From Marasmius tenuissimus (lineage: Eukaryota > Basidiomycota > Agaricomycetes > Agaricales > Marasmiaceae), in contig JAQOTA010000025.1 in assembly GCA_029532415.1 (NCBI GenBank), forward strand, positions 124,001 to 188,000: a DNA stretch of 64,000 bases, written 5' to 3'. Positions 49,429 to 61,337 of the stretch are shown one piece after another; position 1 is the stretch's first letter; every line of letters starts with the position of its first letter. Below the pieces are notes generated by a model. It saw nothing but the letters and a program-made list of their open reading frames with translations, did not search any database and was not told the origin of the DNA. The position numbers and the translations under genes are program-made.

Positions 49429-49662
49429 TCCCACTGCTCAGACGTCCAGGCGTTTATATAATGAGCACGACTTTTGTGCCACTATAATGGTTTCGTCTAG
49501 CGGGAGACCCAGGCCCCGAATCGATGGCACGCCGTGGTCACACTGTCCCACTGCTGACATCCCGCTGTACATATAATGGGCACAACTGGTGTGCTATTTT
49601 AGTGGTTCCGCCCAGCAAGCCGTGGTGAAGGACCCAAAGATCGACACGACAACACGGTGTGA
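49429..49662. repeat. Degenerate tandem repeat, two units of about 117 bp
   Basis: Unit 1 starts TCCCACTGCT at 49429 and unit 2 starts TCCCACTGCT at 49546. They share in order TATATAATGAGCAC / CATATAATGGGCAC, TTGTGCCACTATAATGGTT / TGTGCTATTTTAGTGGTT and a GTGGT...GATC end. The ATAATG core recurs nearby (49390, 49705, 49931), some copies in the form ATTGTAATG/ATTACAATG. Function unknown; possibly a fragmented mobile element. Confidence 0.6.
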
Positions 49663-50135
49663 TCATATCGTCCTACCAGTGATTCGGTAAGCTCTTGAAC
49701 AATTATAATGTAGACGGGGAGGTAATCTATGATCGCTCCGGCGTGTTCGAGCTCATTGCGACGTTGGAGCGACATTGTAATGGATGTGATGGAAGGTCGA
49801 TGTCGGTTTCGGCACGTCTCGATCCATTACAATGTCCCCTAATCAAAGGCATTTTTAATGTTAGTGGATAGCCAGATATCGGAGGGTCATGGGTCTAACC
49901 TCATATTAACGTCAGCTCATCCGGACCCATTATAATGGGATTCCTTCTATACGCCCAGCTAGACGACGCTTGATAAATGCGAAACCAATGCCGGGGCTAA
50001 AACAGTAGCACGCTGCACAAAGTACATACCATCGATTCCGACAAACCGATCTTTGTTCCACTTCGCCAATAGGCCCGTGATATAACCGAACTCTATCAGC
50101 ATTTCATTCGATGTTCGAGCTCATCTCCGTTAACA
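49663..50135. other. Intergenic with further ATAATG-type motifs
   Basis: No gene. Contains an inverted pair CATTGTAATGGAT / ATCCATTACAATG (about 49774-49786 and 49823-49835), which forms a hairpin-capable arm around about 36 bp. Confidence 0.45.
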
Positions 50136-50640
50136 GTGTCCATGAGTCGTGACTCTTTGATGAGCGTTCTCAGCCACTTGTACACCTTCCTCAAGACAAC
50201 AGCCAACATACTGGCCCAACGATTAACGATTATCCATCAACCCTCCAGCCTCCCTAAACAGCTCTTCCCCCGCCCGAGCTCTGTGCAAATATCTCCGAGA
50301 GGAACGTCAATAGCGACATCGCACTCAAGAGACAATATTTTGGAGGGTGATGAAGGACGACCCGTCGTTTTTCATCCAAGTCATCTGGAGCGAACATCCT
50401 GCAAAAGAACGGTGTTGGTCATCTTTTGAGGTGGTTCGAATGGGGGTGCAAGCTTCTAAAGGGAGATTGAATGCATGTAAGGGAGTCAGGGCTAGTGAGG
50501 GCCGAACAGAATGAGCGACGAGGAAGACGACAAGTTGCAGTAGACTGTCTCCAGTCAGTCCGGACCGCGACGGTCCGGTGTCGCGGTGCCGAACGCCAGA
50601 ATCGGTCCTCGGAACACCGTTGAACGAAAAACAAGACAAA
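50136..50640. repeat. Dispersed repeat, copy 1 (relative at about 54370-54980)
   Basis: Shares ordered blocks with the segment near 54.4-55.0 kb: CACCTTCCTCA..ACAGCCAACA, GTCATCTGGA..GAA.ATCCTGC, AGAATGAGCGACGAGGA and CAGTCCGGA..GCGACGGTCCG. It is divergent and non-coding on inspection. The two copies flank hydrolase G in the same orientation. Confidence 0.55.
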
Positions 50641-50736
50641 CAACATTAATTGCCTTCTAAGGAGTATAGCAAAGTAATCCTGTACTTCGTGTTATCTACC
50701 ACTAAGTATCAAACGCTGCCAGCACGACTGGAGGCC

Positions 50737-53097
50737 TCAAAGACTCAGAGAACCAAGGCGACGCAGTGAGTACTTTCTGGCGAGCCCCTGCATCGCATCA
50801 GCCAACTCTGCATCCTCCGTAGACATCAGATCCCGCCTCAAGATCGCGTTCTTGGCTGAAGAATCGTCAAAAGGCATACCATCCATGGGACAAATGGTGC
50901 CTTGATCGGGTAGCGTTCCATCCACAAAGTACTCCCGAACAATTTTGGCGGTGCATACTGAAGGCGCGGAGACCGAACAATGCTGCGAGGGAGGAGGAGA
51001 TCAAGTCTTTGATAGAGACAGCGGGAAGAGGAATACTTACCCCGGGAGAATTTTGCTCTAAAACGACGGAGCCTGGGAATTGCTTAGAGACTTTCTTTCC
51101 CCTAGATTAGAAACGACTCAGCGCAACTATCTAGCCACATCTACATTCACTTACGCCGAAAGTGGTGATGCTGGGTCTGTTAATGGTACAAGTCAGTTCG
51201 AGTTTGATCAAGAAAAAACTTTCGTGCTCACCTGCCGTATTCCCGATTATGAGCATAGGGAAGCTAGTATTCCCTGTAATAGGTCCTAGACGGAGGTGGT
51301 TTCAATATCAGAGGCGGCAACAAGGAGCTGAAACGAACCTCGGAATTGTGTCTTGAGAATCTCCGGCGACCATCCGCTACAAGCACGAGCCGTCAGCGAT
51401 ACCTACGAGGGTCAAAGGGCGTTACCCACCCGCAAAAAATCCGGTGGCTAGCCCGGTGGGTCCCCCAAGACCCATAGAGGTGTACGGCCTCCTGATAATG
51501 GGCTCGGGCAGCCTCTACCCCTGGAGGAACAGCATCCCGTCGTTGCAGTTGTAAGCATTTATCGATTCTAGATTATACTCGAATGCATATTTGTCTGGAT
51601 CGCATTCGCATTCGAACATGGGGGCATCATGCAAGAGGCCCCACAACAACGATCCGTCCCCCTCGGTCAATGCCTGCAGTCCCGCAGCAAAGCGGCGCCA
51701 AAAAGCGAAAGGGCCATAGAGCATGTTGATCGTCACGATGCGCAAAATACCATAGTCAATGACACCATAGGAAAGATTGCCGCGGACAGGAATGGGATCC
51801 TCGTTCAAGCGAGCATAGATTCCCTGGAGTTTGATGTTCATGGCTTCGGTCGAGTCCTCGTAGAAAGCACAAGATTGCGGGCCGGCGTCCTTACAACTTT
51901 GGAGGAACCATTGGAAAGTCTTGTCCGCGTCTTCAGCGACATTTATCCACTTCACTGTAAATCAAATTCATGCGAATCAGTGTCATAACATGCTGAATCT
52001 GAAGGGCCGTACTCCGGTAATAGTCTTCAATTTCAACGACTCCGTCGATGATTAGACGTTCCACCTTGTCCTGGTGGATTTTTCAGCGCATCGACCACCA
52101 ACAGCGGAAGAAAACCCACTGGGAACATAGCAGCAAATGTATATCCGAGTACAGAACCATATCTACAAGTGATGGATTAGTTACAGCCAGTTTAGTTGAT
52201 GATGACCCAAAATCGTAACTCACGAGAATCCCCAGTACTGAAGCTTCTCTTGTCCATGAGCCTTCACGATACTTAGCATATCGTTCGCCGAATTTGCGGT
52301 GTTCATATGACCCAGGTAGTCCTTACCCCTCTCGTACGCGAGGGTCCCTATAACCTGGCTGTCCGCCCAGAAGCTCTCCACGGACTCCCTCGATTGGTTG
52401 AGTTCAGCTCCTGGACGAAACGAGAGAGCACGTTCCGCCCGAGACTCGTAGAATTCAATACGAGGAGTCGAACGTTGCACGCCTATGGGGGAAGGAAGCG
52501 GGGGTCTCAGTATGGCAGGGAACTTGGACATCATGGTCACCTACCTCGAGGATCAAAACTGACGAGGTCAAATTGAGGACCCAGAACGACTCGGCGAGAT
52601 AATCCAGCTTTCAGCAAAAAGTCGACACCGCTGGCTCCTGGACCTCCCGGGTTGAAGAGGATTGGACCGCGATAGTCTTGACTATCGGTTGAAATGTTGG
52701 TCGGTAGACGCACAATCGCAATAGCAGCTTTCTCGCCTTCCGGGTTGCTGTAGTTGAGAGGTACCTTTCGTCACACTTAGTGAACGGTCTTTAACCGGTT
52801 GATGTGATGATTGACATACCTCGAGGCGGGTACATTGAAAACCACCCTGTTCTGTGTAGCACGGGACCCACTGGAGGTCTTTGGACGGTTGTAGCTGTAG
52901 ATATAAACATGCTCAGTCAACAGATGGGAAAGAAAGATGCAAAAAGAGAGACTCACAGTACCCCAGGATGATTCACTCCAACTTTTCGTGCCATTTTCTT
53001 GCCGACCCGACAGACCGCAATTCACACTCCCCAGTGCACGATGCAGCAAAAACGCGCTGATAAAAAACAGTCCTTTGGAGATGGGCTTTTGATACAT
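50737..53097 (-). pseudogene. Hydrolase G: S33/TAP-like copy with one 1-bp frameshift
   Basis: Member of the A/C/E/G subgroup, complete from signal peptide (ATG at 53095-53097, MYQKPISKGLFFISAFLLHR) to a normal C-terminus. FNPGGPGASG, QFDLVSFDPRG, GFS-YG, MLIIGNTA and the GHCS histidine block are present. In the large exon the paralogues read CNDGDAVPPGV; here one G of a GGGG run is missing near 51536-51538, so the frame ends after about ten wrong codons, although the following sequence is intact in the other frame. GFDPRG has become SFDPRG. Either a very recent pseudogene or a homopolymer sequencing error. If the error is in the data, G is a normal gene. Confidence 0.8.
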
Positions 53098-53136
53098 CTT
53101 TGGAGAATCTGGAGACCGAACCTCTTGTGAGTGTGG

Positions 53137-53164
53137 CTTTATAGAAGTTTGAAAAAACTGCGCA
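53137..53164 (-). promoter_or_regulatory. Promoter module of hydrolase G: TGCGCAGT-N13-TATAAAG
   Basis: TGCGCAGT at 53164-53157 and TATAAAG at 53143-53137 on the minus strand, 13 bases apart, TATA 39 bp before the ATG, as in A and E. Confidence 0.65.
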
Positions 53165-54369
53165 ACACATATTCACGTTGTGAAACCGGAATTATTCTGA
53201 GCGCTGAGCGCTGATCCATCCCGAGACTTGTCCAGGTTGAACATGGTCAGTTTGACTATTTCGTGATCTCTTGTCCTTGTTCTGTACGAAGTTGAATCGT
53301 AGCGAATCGCTGTTGATGCATGGGGTAACGGTATTGCTGCTCCTTGACCCGGCTGGGACCGTCTCAGCTTTTCCAATATGCAGAACAACTGCGGACTGCG
53401 GACCATGTTATTAAAAAGACTTGGTATTCGCGAGTTGTAGAGGAAGATGTTTACACGGTTGTATCTGATTTGGAGTAAACCTTCGACACCAGTTTATTTG
53501 TACACCGTTTCAGGTCAAAGCATGTGGCGAGCTTAATAGAGAGTCATAATGGCGCTACTCAACAGAACTCTTGAACGGGGTACCTCGGTGATGGCACGAA
53601 ATTTTGTGGCATTTCGAGTCGAGAAATCGAGAAACTCATCAAACCCCTTGGTAGTGCCATACAAGCAGCAATGACACCATGCGAGGAGAGTATGACAGGA
53701 ATCATGGACTTTAGAATCAGAGCTTGGCACTCGAATGGTATAATTCCTAGTAGTACGTTGGCCAAAGAGAGAATTCCGCATGGCACCCCTCCCCACTGGT
53801 CGTTTGGGGATGAGAATTCTCGCATGGGCGAAGGGTGGAGTCAGAGTTGCTGTCATAGTCTGGTTCAGAGTCGGCGTCAATGTCGTCGTCGCCACTCTCG
53901 AAGGCGGTAGCGGGTGGTTGGACTTGAGGTGCTTCTGGTGGGGCTACTGGATTTAAGGAAGCATACCCAGTGGCCATGACTTAGTACCATTGATAGACTC
54001 TGGTTCGTCACCGTTCTCGGTAGCCTGCCCCCCAAAGGCGACTCTCAAAAGATGTTTCTCGTTGGCCGAACGTGCCCATGCTTGTTCGTTGTTATGGTCA
54101 TTGAGAGCCATACGTTAATGAGCGTGTTTTCGATGCGGAACCCTGGTCAGAATCGTCAAAACGAGCGAGAGCGGTGAGGTCGAGATTGATGAAGGAACGG
54201 GTACTGCAACTGTGTTAATTTGGCGACTGTTCGATGGTTCGTTGCCTGAGCTTCTTGTCTTGTCTTAGCCTCGACAGAAGCCTCCCACCCGCATTCATCT
54301 CGCTCCAAAGCCTCTTCCTAGGCTCATTCGAAACTCTACAGCTCCTTTGCCTTCTCCAGCCCCTCCTCA
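53165..54369. other. Intergenic; duplicated upstream DNA of hydrolase G
   Basis: The first 500 or so bases are the counterpart of the upstream region of hydrolase E. A minus-strand acidic open frame (53977-53747, MATGYASLNPVAPPEAPQVQ then a run of Asp/Ser) could be the start of a gene or a transposon fragment; I cannot extend it. Confidence 0.35.
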
Positions 54370-54980
54370 ACACCTCTTAGCTTCTTTACTTCGCTGCCCG
54401 CCCACTTGCGCACCTTCCTCAGCGCAACAGCCAACACACACCAACCCGCCAATCTCTCCAACCCAATCACCGACCCTAACCAACTCCTCCACCTATCTGA
54501 TTGCAGTCTGCAACCACCTGCGAGACGGACCAACAATGACGTCGCAGCCGATCCCATATCCAGTCGCAGTACGGGTCTCAGTGTTGAGAACGACGTCAGC
54601 CTAAAGCCCCTGCATGAGCATACTCCGTCTCGGAATCGTCCATCGATATTTGCCTAATGCCCTGAGACGTTATTCAGAAAATTCGGAGAGTTTGTCGGTG
54701 AAAATTCTCAGGTGGTACAGAGACAATGTTTGGGAGTTTGTTGGAGCCGTGGAGGTGATGAAGTTTGGATGAAGTACTGAGTCATCTGGAATGAATATCC
54801 TGCGCAAAGCCATATTTGAATTTGAGTTTTGACTTCAGGCTCCAGAGCTGAGAGTGGATGCGATTGAAGGGTCAAGGAATCCATTTGGAACAGGACCAAT
54901 AAGAATGAGCGACGAGGATGAGAACAAGCCGCGCAAGACCGTCGCGACTTGTCAGTCCGGATAGCGACGGTCCGACACAG
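54370..54980. repeat. Dispersed repeat, copy 2
   Basis: Counterpart of 50136-50640, with the same block order. Copy 2 has a longer middle segment. No coding capacity conserved between the two. Confidence 0.5.
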
Positions 54981-57239
54981 TAGTGCAGAGCTGTAGCACA
55001 GCCACACGCCCCTGCTTTTGCGACCATTGTTGTCAGGGTAAGTCAAAAAGGTCAAGCCGCGGTCAAAAAAGTTCACCTGGTCGTGGGTAATACCGCGGTT
55101 TAACTGGTTAATCAAAAGTAATTACTGTATGTAGACTTTACCCTTTGCCCTGGAATGACGACGCGACTGGTCACGTTCGTGACCACCACAATCTGGTTCA
55201 ATTTCATTCCCTCTCGTTGTAGCTCAATCTAAAGCTCCCTGTACCCTCATAATCATTTGGAGGTCCACGTCAGACAAAAATACATAGCTGTTTTGGACGG
55301 AGAGTTTTTGTTTTTGGTCCCCAAATATCGTGATCTCGTTTCGGCTCAGTTGCTCTATTTTCGTTTTCGCTTGCAATTTGGAGTAACGGCATCTCATCGC
55401 CGTGAGGTCCGAGCGAGGCCGAGCGTGACAGGATGACAGCAGGCCGGCATCTCGGCTATCATGGCCCTTCTGAAGTACCAGGGCGCTCGTGTTGGAATGA
55501 GATTGTCCCGCCCCCGTGTCCTTTCGAGCGAATTCCACTGGCTTCTAAAATACAGGTGAGCTGAAAAACTATACGTTGATGAAGCTTTCTCTCCTCTGAA
55601 CTCCAAGAACAGTCTGCCATTGATGATCCACTCAGCACTGAAGTGCGGCCTCAAAACTCATAGGCTACTACCAGTAACATCATTACCAGTATCAAGTACT
55701 ACACTAATCAATACTATACACATAAGTAGTACTATTCTGAATGATAGTCCAATACCTGGCTATCAATAAGCCTCCCAAGCAGCAGATGCAGAGGAGCAAA
55801 CAGGCACTTGAATGTGAGTGAAGCCACATGTACCATCAGAGAGTTAACTGGACTCGCTACACGCAACGTTTTGGACACTCCAGTGCCAACTCCCCTTCCA
55901 ACTCTTTGCGCCTCTCTTAAAACGCCCCTGTCCGGGATTGCCACAAGCCATTACCTTGCAAGAGACATCTCTGAGGGCTCTGTTTGATGAACTGAAGAGC
56001 GCGCAGCGTGACACGATGGGAAAGTAGGAGTTGGACATGCAGGACCACACGTCGCTACGACCAACTTGAAGGTCGCGTAGTCAGTCGGTAGTCTCCGGTG
56101 CCGACTCGCCGAGAATATGGTCGGATGTCACGCTGGGTGGTATCACCGGGGCCCCACGCCGGTGTTCTCTCATCTTCCGCCATAGGCGAAAACAAGAACA
56201 ACATTAGAGTCCAAAAACGAGCAGTTATGACACGAAAACGAAAAAAGCGTGACGCGAAAACGATATTTCCTTACAAAACAAAAGTTTCAGGTACGTAAAA
56301 CTAAAAACGAAACTTGAAAACAGCGAAATTAATTTTGTCCGGTACGGACACCCATATAATCATGGCTCTTCTCAGAGTTATTGCTCCGGCGAGCAAGCTT
56401 GCTTTCAACTGAAAGAGTAGATTGATGTCCAGGGCTCAAGGAGAAGGTAATTGAAAATTGAACTGGGCGGAATCTGGCGGAATTAACGAAGCATCGAGAA
56501 CGCCGGAGAGTACCTGGCAAGTAGTGGAATCGTCATTCTTGTAGTATAGTGGACTCGCATCAATCCAAAAGCCGTCCAAAATGTCATGGAACCTGGTAAT
56601 GTTTGGCCACTGTAATGTAATATCGACGTGATCACTATTTCCAGCGAGTGGTTTGACTTTTGACTGACCGGGGTCAAGTGGTGGCGGTGTTTACCTGACC
56701 GGTTTGACTTACCGGTATTACTGCGGTCAAAGACAACACTGTTTGCGACGACCATGAACTCAACTTGACACCGTCAGGATCTGGCTTACAGAATAACTTT
56801 TGGCCTCGAAGAAGCTGGAGCTTCAAGCTTGCTCTCAAACAGTGATGATAATACGTGCGTATTATCACAACAGGAACATTCCTCGCTCAAAAGGTCCACC
56901 TTCGACACGTTAGCTTCGATGCAAGCCTCAAGGTGTTGATCCTAGGTCCTAGTGCCAGTGATACAACAAGTAGCTATTCAATTCGTTTTGACCACAAAAT
57001 ACAAACTACATGTCAATAAATACGCATATTGGAGGGATGTTAACGGTCAATCACAGACAAATCATGGGCAAATCGGTCCAAATCGTCCTTGTTCTGCTCT
57101 GAAGCAGCAGGCTTGTCGGGGCCGGGTGAACCATCTGGGCAGGTGATTATATCAGAGAAGAGGATGAATGGATACTCCAAAGATGCACGTACAATAGTTC
57201 TACAAGAATTCTCTCATCAAGCCGGACAAACCCACCTCT
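54981..57239. other. Gene-poor region with A-rich and transposon-like fragments
   Basis: No gene recognised over 2.2 kb. Two segments about 0.9 kb apart (about 55290-55380 and 56200-56300) are related in inverted orientation through GAAAACGAAAA and ACGATATTT blocks. GGTCAA-rich pieces near 55035-55105 and 56645-56720 also resemble each other. Probably remnants of mobile DNA. Confidence 0.4.
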
Positions 57240-59792
57240 TCAGGTGGATGTGTCCGCAGGTTTGTCTTCACATTTCGAAGTAGGTGTATCCGCGAGCAAC
57301 GAAGGCAATGCGACAAGCCGAGAATCCGAAGGATCCTGCTGTGTAGCAGACTCCTCTAACTCCGACACTGGAGGAGGTGTCCCCTTCTTTCTCTCTCTTC
57401 GTCCCGCTCTTCCAATCCTAAACTGGAAGCAAAAACGTCGACAAGGCGAACCCGGAATCCAAAGGATCTTGCCGCGTGATACACTCCTCTTCCCCCTTCT
57501 CCTCCGAAATCGAAGTAATAGGATCTTCCGTGTCTTCTGCCGGCGACTCCTCCGAAAGGTGGAACCATCAACTTCTACCGTGGGCTCCACCGGAAGCTCC
57601 TCATTTCTCGTGTCAAACGGAGAGCCTGGGGATTGGAAATCAATGTCAGAGGGTGAAGTTCAGCTGAGAAGGACATATGAGCCTCGTACCTGGCACCAAC
57701 TCTGGATAACCCCGGTCACGAGCGAACTGCCTCCCATCCGAACCGTAGCCCTTCATGTGTATATAGTTCTTAACAGCTCTGAATGGGATGCTGCTCCACG
57801 AGGAACCTATGTGTGGCTGTGTTGATACTTTGGGGATGTTATAATCCTTCCAATCCACCTCTTGAATCACATCTCTTCCTGCTGGGTCAGAAGACCAGTA
57901 GAATAAAGAGTTGGGAAGGGGCGAGTATATGTAGTACGTGTTGTGATTATACTCAAGGGCAATAGGCGGAACAAAGAGGTACGCAGAAGGACGGAACTGA
58001 GTTTGAGCATGGTCATGTTTGAAATTTAGACAGAATCCCATGGTATCGATGTAGGCTAGGTAAGTATTAGTATCAGCAAGAAGGTGGCACTCCGAGGGGC
58101 ACTCACTGTAGTTGCTACCAAGTCGATGGTTGTCGAATAGTAGGTCGCGCGCTTGACTGAGGTAGGCAGCACGAAATCGGTTTTGGTCCTCATCTGCAAG
58201 GCACCACCTAAACCAAAGACACACACTGGTTTTATCAGAGCCCTCTGGATTGGAGAAGGAGAGATCGACCCGTGAGGGCACTGACAAAAATTAGTTAGGC
58301 AGAGCAAATGGACAAGAGATAACCGAAACTTTTTACATACCTAAGTCAGAATAACTCGCTTTGATAGAGCGGGTAAGGCTGGTACAGCGCCATTCAGGCA
58401 ATGGCATGGAAGGAAAATGGGCAACAATCCCCTTATGATTGATCGGCTTGACTTCTGCTGCCATAACAGTCCCGAAACCTCGAATGCGGGGAGGCTGTTT
58501 GTCATATATCTGCAGACTGGGGAAATAACTCTCCCACGTCGACGTCGCTGAAACAAACATATACGCGAGATCGCCAAAGTTATGCTCTAAGCAAGTGACT
58601 ATCTCGCCCACATCTAGATGTGGACGAATCTCCAAGTGGAGCGGGGTGAGCAGCCACTCGTACATGCTGCTAATACCGCTCCGTACGTGCTCGTCAGCTG
58701 TTGTGAAGGCAGAAGGAACATCATATTGCCAAGCCAAAGTCTTGAGGTTGAACATCCAATTTTTGTTATTGGGTGAAATCTGTGGATATATATCATGCAC
58801 CGGTCAAAACTTGCAATAGTCAACGCACGGGAACTGCCATCAGTGTGGGATCGGCACGCAGTATTTGGAGCGCAGCATTCTGAACACCTTTAATAGTTTG
58901 GATTTGATGTGAAAGAAAAGTGAACGTACTTTCGTGTACTCGAGGTACGAGCATATAATTTCATTGTCCTGAACGTTTCCGGAACGACCTGGATATCGAG
59001 CAAAGATCTCTCGGTCGCTGACTAGCTCTGTAATAGAGGGGTAAGCAGATCAATCTGATGACAGAGAAACTAGTGGACCATCGTGCGTCATGACAATCGG
59101 CGTGATCTTGGACTTTATGAACCCAAATATTTGTGTGAACCTCGGTGATCCTAGTCTATTTGGTCATACGTGTGAGCAGCCGTTCATAACCAACCAAGAA
59201 ACAGCCTACGGATGCATCAGTGACTGTGCCTTGTAAATCAGCTTCTGTATCTGTGAAACCGGGTTAACATCATCTACAAACCCGAGGGTCCGGTTCAACT
59301 CACTAGGTGTGCAGCTTCCTTGTCCTTCTTATCCTCCGGCTCGAAGGTGACTACGGTGAACACTCGATCGTTAAATTGGACAACCTCGGCAGTATAAATG
59401 TTCCTGATAATCTTGACTCTTCTCTCTGCACGATCCCGAAAAGGATTCCTGGCCTTCAGCGAGTCTCTGAGGACAACTGTTATCTCGTCCGGAGCAAAGG
59501 GTCCTTTGCGCAGTATCACGTCGCCCCGAAGGATCTCTCTATATTGCTGTTGAATTGGCTGAAAAATCATACAACAACTAATAGTTAGCTCAGATGAATG
59601 GTCACAACTGGGAGTACAGCCCACCGCAATCATTTCGCGACCCTCGTCCAGACCTGAACTTGAGCTTGAGCCCGAAGCTCTGTATCTGCCGTCCTCAAAG
59701 TGGACATGGGTCGTGACGTTCCCAGCGACATGTTGAAACTGGTTGTTACCATAAAAATTGACATGTTGGGCTTGATCGAAGAAATGGGACAT
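57240..59792 (-). CDS. Gene H: uncharacterised basidiomycete-specific family, paralogue of I (684 aa)
   Basis: Ten exons: 59792-59625, 59558-59304, 59250-59210, 59155-59079, 59027-58930, 58879-58829, 58779-58341, 58280-58107, 58055-57690, 57625-57240, totalling 685 codons with the stop. The protein belongs to a family I know only as hypothetical from mushroom genomes. It has an N-terminal Asn/His segment (HVNFYGNNQFQHVAGNV), then GDVILRK, YTAEVVQFNDRVFTVVTF, MTHDELVSD, WMFNLKTLAWQYD, SRVDLSF, RAAYLSQ, SAYLFVPP, LFYWSSDP and YARDRGYPEL-like ends. No catalytic motif or membrane segment is evident. The last intron (57626-57689) is supported by the same junction in gene I; without it the protein ends at 57646 (570 aa). 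The added tail is unusually Arg-rich. Confidence 0.75.
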
Positions 59793-60490
59793 AGTGTCCC
59801 ACTTGTAGTACTTGAGGCGGAGTGAAAGTAGATGGGAGTAGTGGATGTGCGATAAGAATCACTCATGCATGCTTAATCACAGGAGCGTGGAAGAGAAACA
59901 CACCTTTTTGTCGTTCAACCCACAGGTCAGCGAGTTACAATCATGCTCATCACGATTGCAACCTTGGAGTAGCACCGCCAACACTTGGTTGACCTCTCAC
60001 GATGCCAGGTACCGTCGTCAACTGGCCTGTATGGTGTCATCTGGCGTCCTCGATGTGCCGACGGGGATAGTACCCTTTGATGAACCTCTGAATAACGACC
60101 GCGTATGCGGACTGGTAGCGACATGGCAGTTCAAAAGAAAGAGCGGCTCGTCGGCGCGGGGACCCAGATACGTCGGCTTATCGGACCATTCGTCCGACCC
60201 ACACGTCCGTTAGTTGCTTCATCCAATGGTTTCCCACGACTAATCCCACCTCAAACCACGAAACAGCATTGGACTGCCAATCATGATTTTCCTGCGTCAC
60301 TCCAGGACATACTTGAACGCACACTCATTAACGATGAAGCAATACAATGCGGATATCACCGAGCTTCTGTGGCAGCCAATCAGGGGCAGTACGACATTGT
60401 TCTCCGATGCTATTGTGTCTAGTAAGTGCAGGTACCAGTGCCACAGCAATTCGCCGCTTAATTTCTACCACCACCATATCCATAGGAACA
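59793..60490. other. Divergent intergenic region between H and J
   Basis: Promoter space for the minus-strand gene H and the plus-strand gene J. Open frames on the plus strand (59845-60213, 60105-60422) have no domain. Confidence 0.4.
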
Positions 60491-61337
60491 ATGTCTCCTT
60501 CCTCTCTGACGACTCGAACATGTTCCACCAAGAAATGTAGCGCCAAATTACCAGGAGAATGTCTTTTAAAGACCTGCGATCACTGTCGTGCCAAAGATCT
60601 CGAAAGAAAACGTCGTAAACGCGCTCGTCGTGTCGATAAAGACGCGTCAAATTGTTCGGCATGTCTAACGTACAATCAGGAAGCATCCGGTAGTGCTTGG
60701 AGTTGCGCAGAACACGAGGATATCATCGATAGAGACTCGGACGAAGGACACAAGGCACATTTCAGTTTGCACTGATTAGAGTGGCATTCACATTTGTCTT
60801 CCTTACTTTTCAGAGAGATGGTTCAGTGACACGCTACCCGAACACCGAAACCATGTTACTAGCTCTCAGAGCACAAGCCCTCGATCAAGCAGAAAAACTT
60901 GATTTTCATGGAGAATGCACAGTCCCTGTGAACCCTCTGGCAGTGTTAACCGACAAAGAACAGATTCAGCAACTTATGCGAGGGGTTTGGCAGACCACAG
61001 GGTTTCGATTTACGTAGGTTAACTCAATTTTCATCCAGACGCCAAGGCTGACCAGAACTGTAGCGTAAACTTTCATAGGATACTCAAAGCAGGCCACAAG
61101 ACGCGTGAATGGTGTTTCCAAGACGCCAGTCACATAAAACCATCGAAGAAATCACAGCATCAGGGACTAGGACCAAGTATCCGGAGTAGGAGAACTGTCG
61201 GAATGGAGCGTTTCCAGTGCCAAAGTCATTTGGGAGCCTCGTGCAAGGACGTGAAGGAGGGAACACAGACGGTGAAACTCATGACACTTCGTCTTAGACA
61301 CCAAAAGAACCACATCCCGTATCCGGACAGGTCTTGA
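60491..61337 (+). CDS. Gene J: Cys-motif protein of a basidiomycete GHKTR.WC family (240 aa)
   Basis: Three exons, 60491-60754, 60814-61013 and 61079-61337, total 241 codons with the stop. The N-terminus holds a zinc-finger-like cluster (CSTKKCSAKLPGECLLKTCDHCRAK) followed by a basic run (ERKRRKRARR). The middle has DGSVTRYPNTETMLLALRAQ. The end, GHKTREWCFQDASH...RRTVGMERFQCQSHL...RLRHQKNHIPY, matches a fungal family of unknown role often found near transposons. The first intron needs a GC donor (CACAAG|GCACAT) or a less favoured acceptor. It lies on the strand opposite to H and I, between them. DNA binding is a guess from the Cys cluster and basic run. Confidence 0.6.

Noticed and set aside
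49380..49940. TATAATG motifs read as bacterial -10 promoter boxes
   Set aside because: The host is a eukaryote with introns throughout; the motif sits inside diverged tandem repeats.
57244..57825. Plus-strand 193-codon open frame
   Set aside because: It is the antisense of the terminal exons of gene H, whose exon sums and match to gene I support the minus strand.
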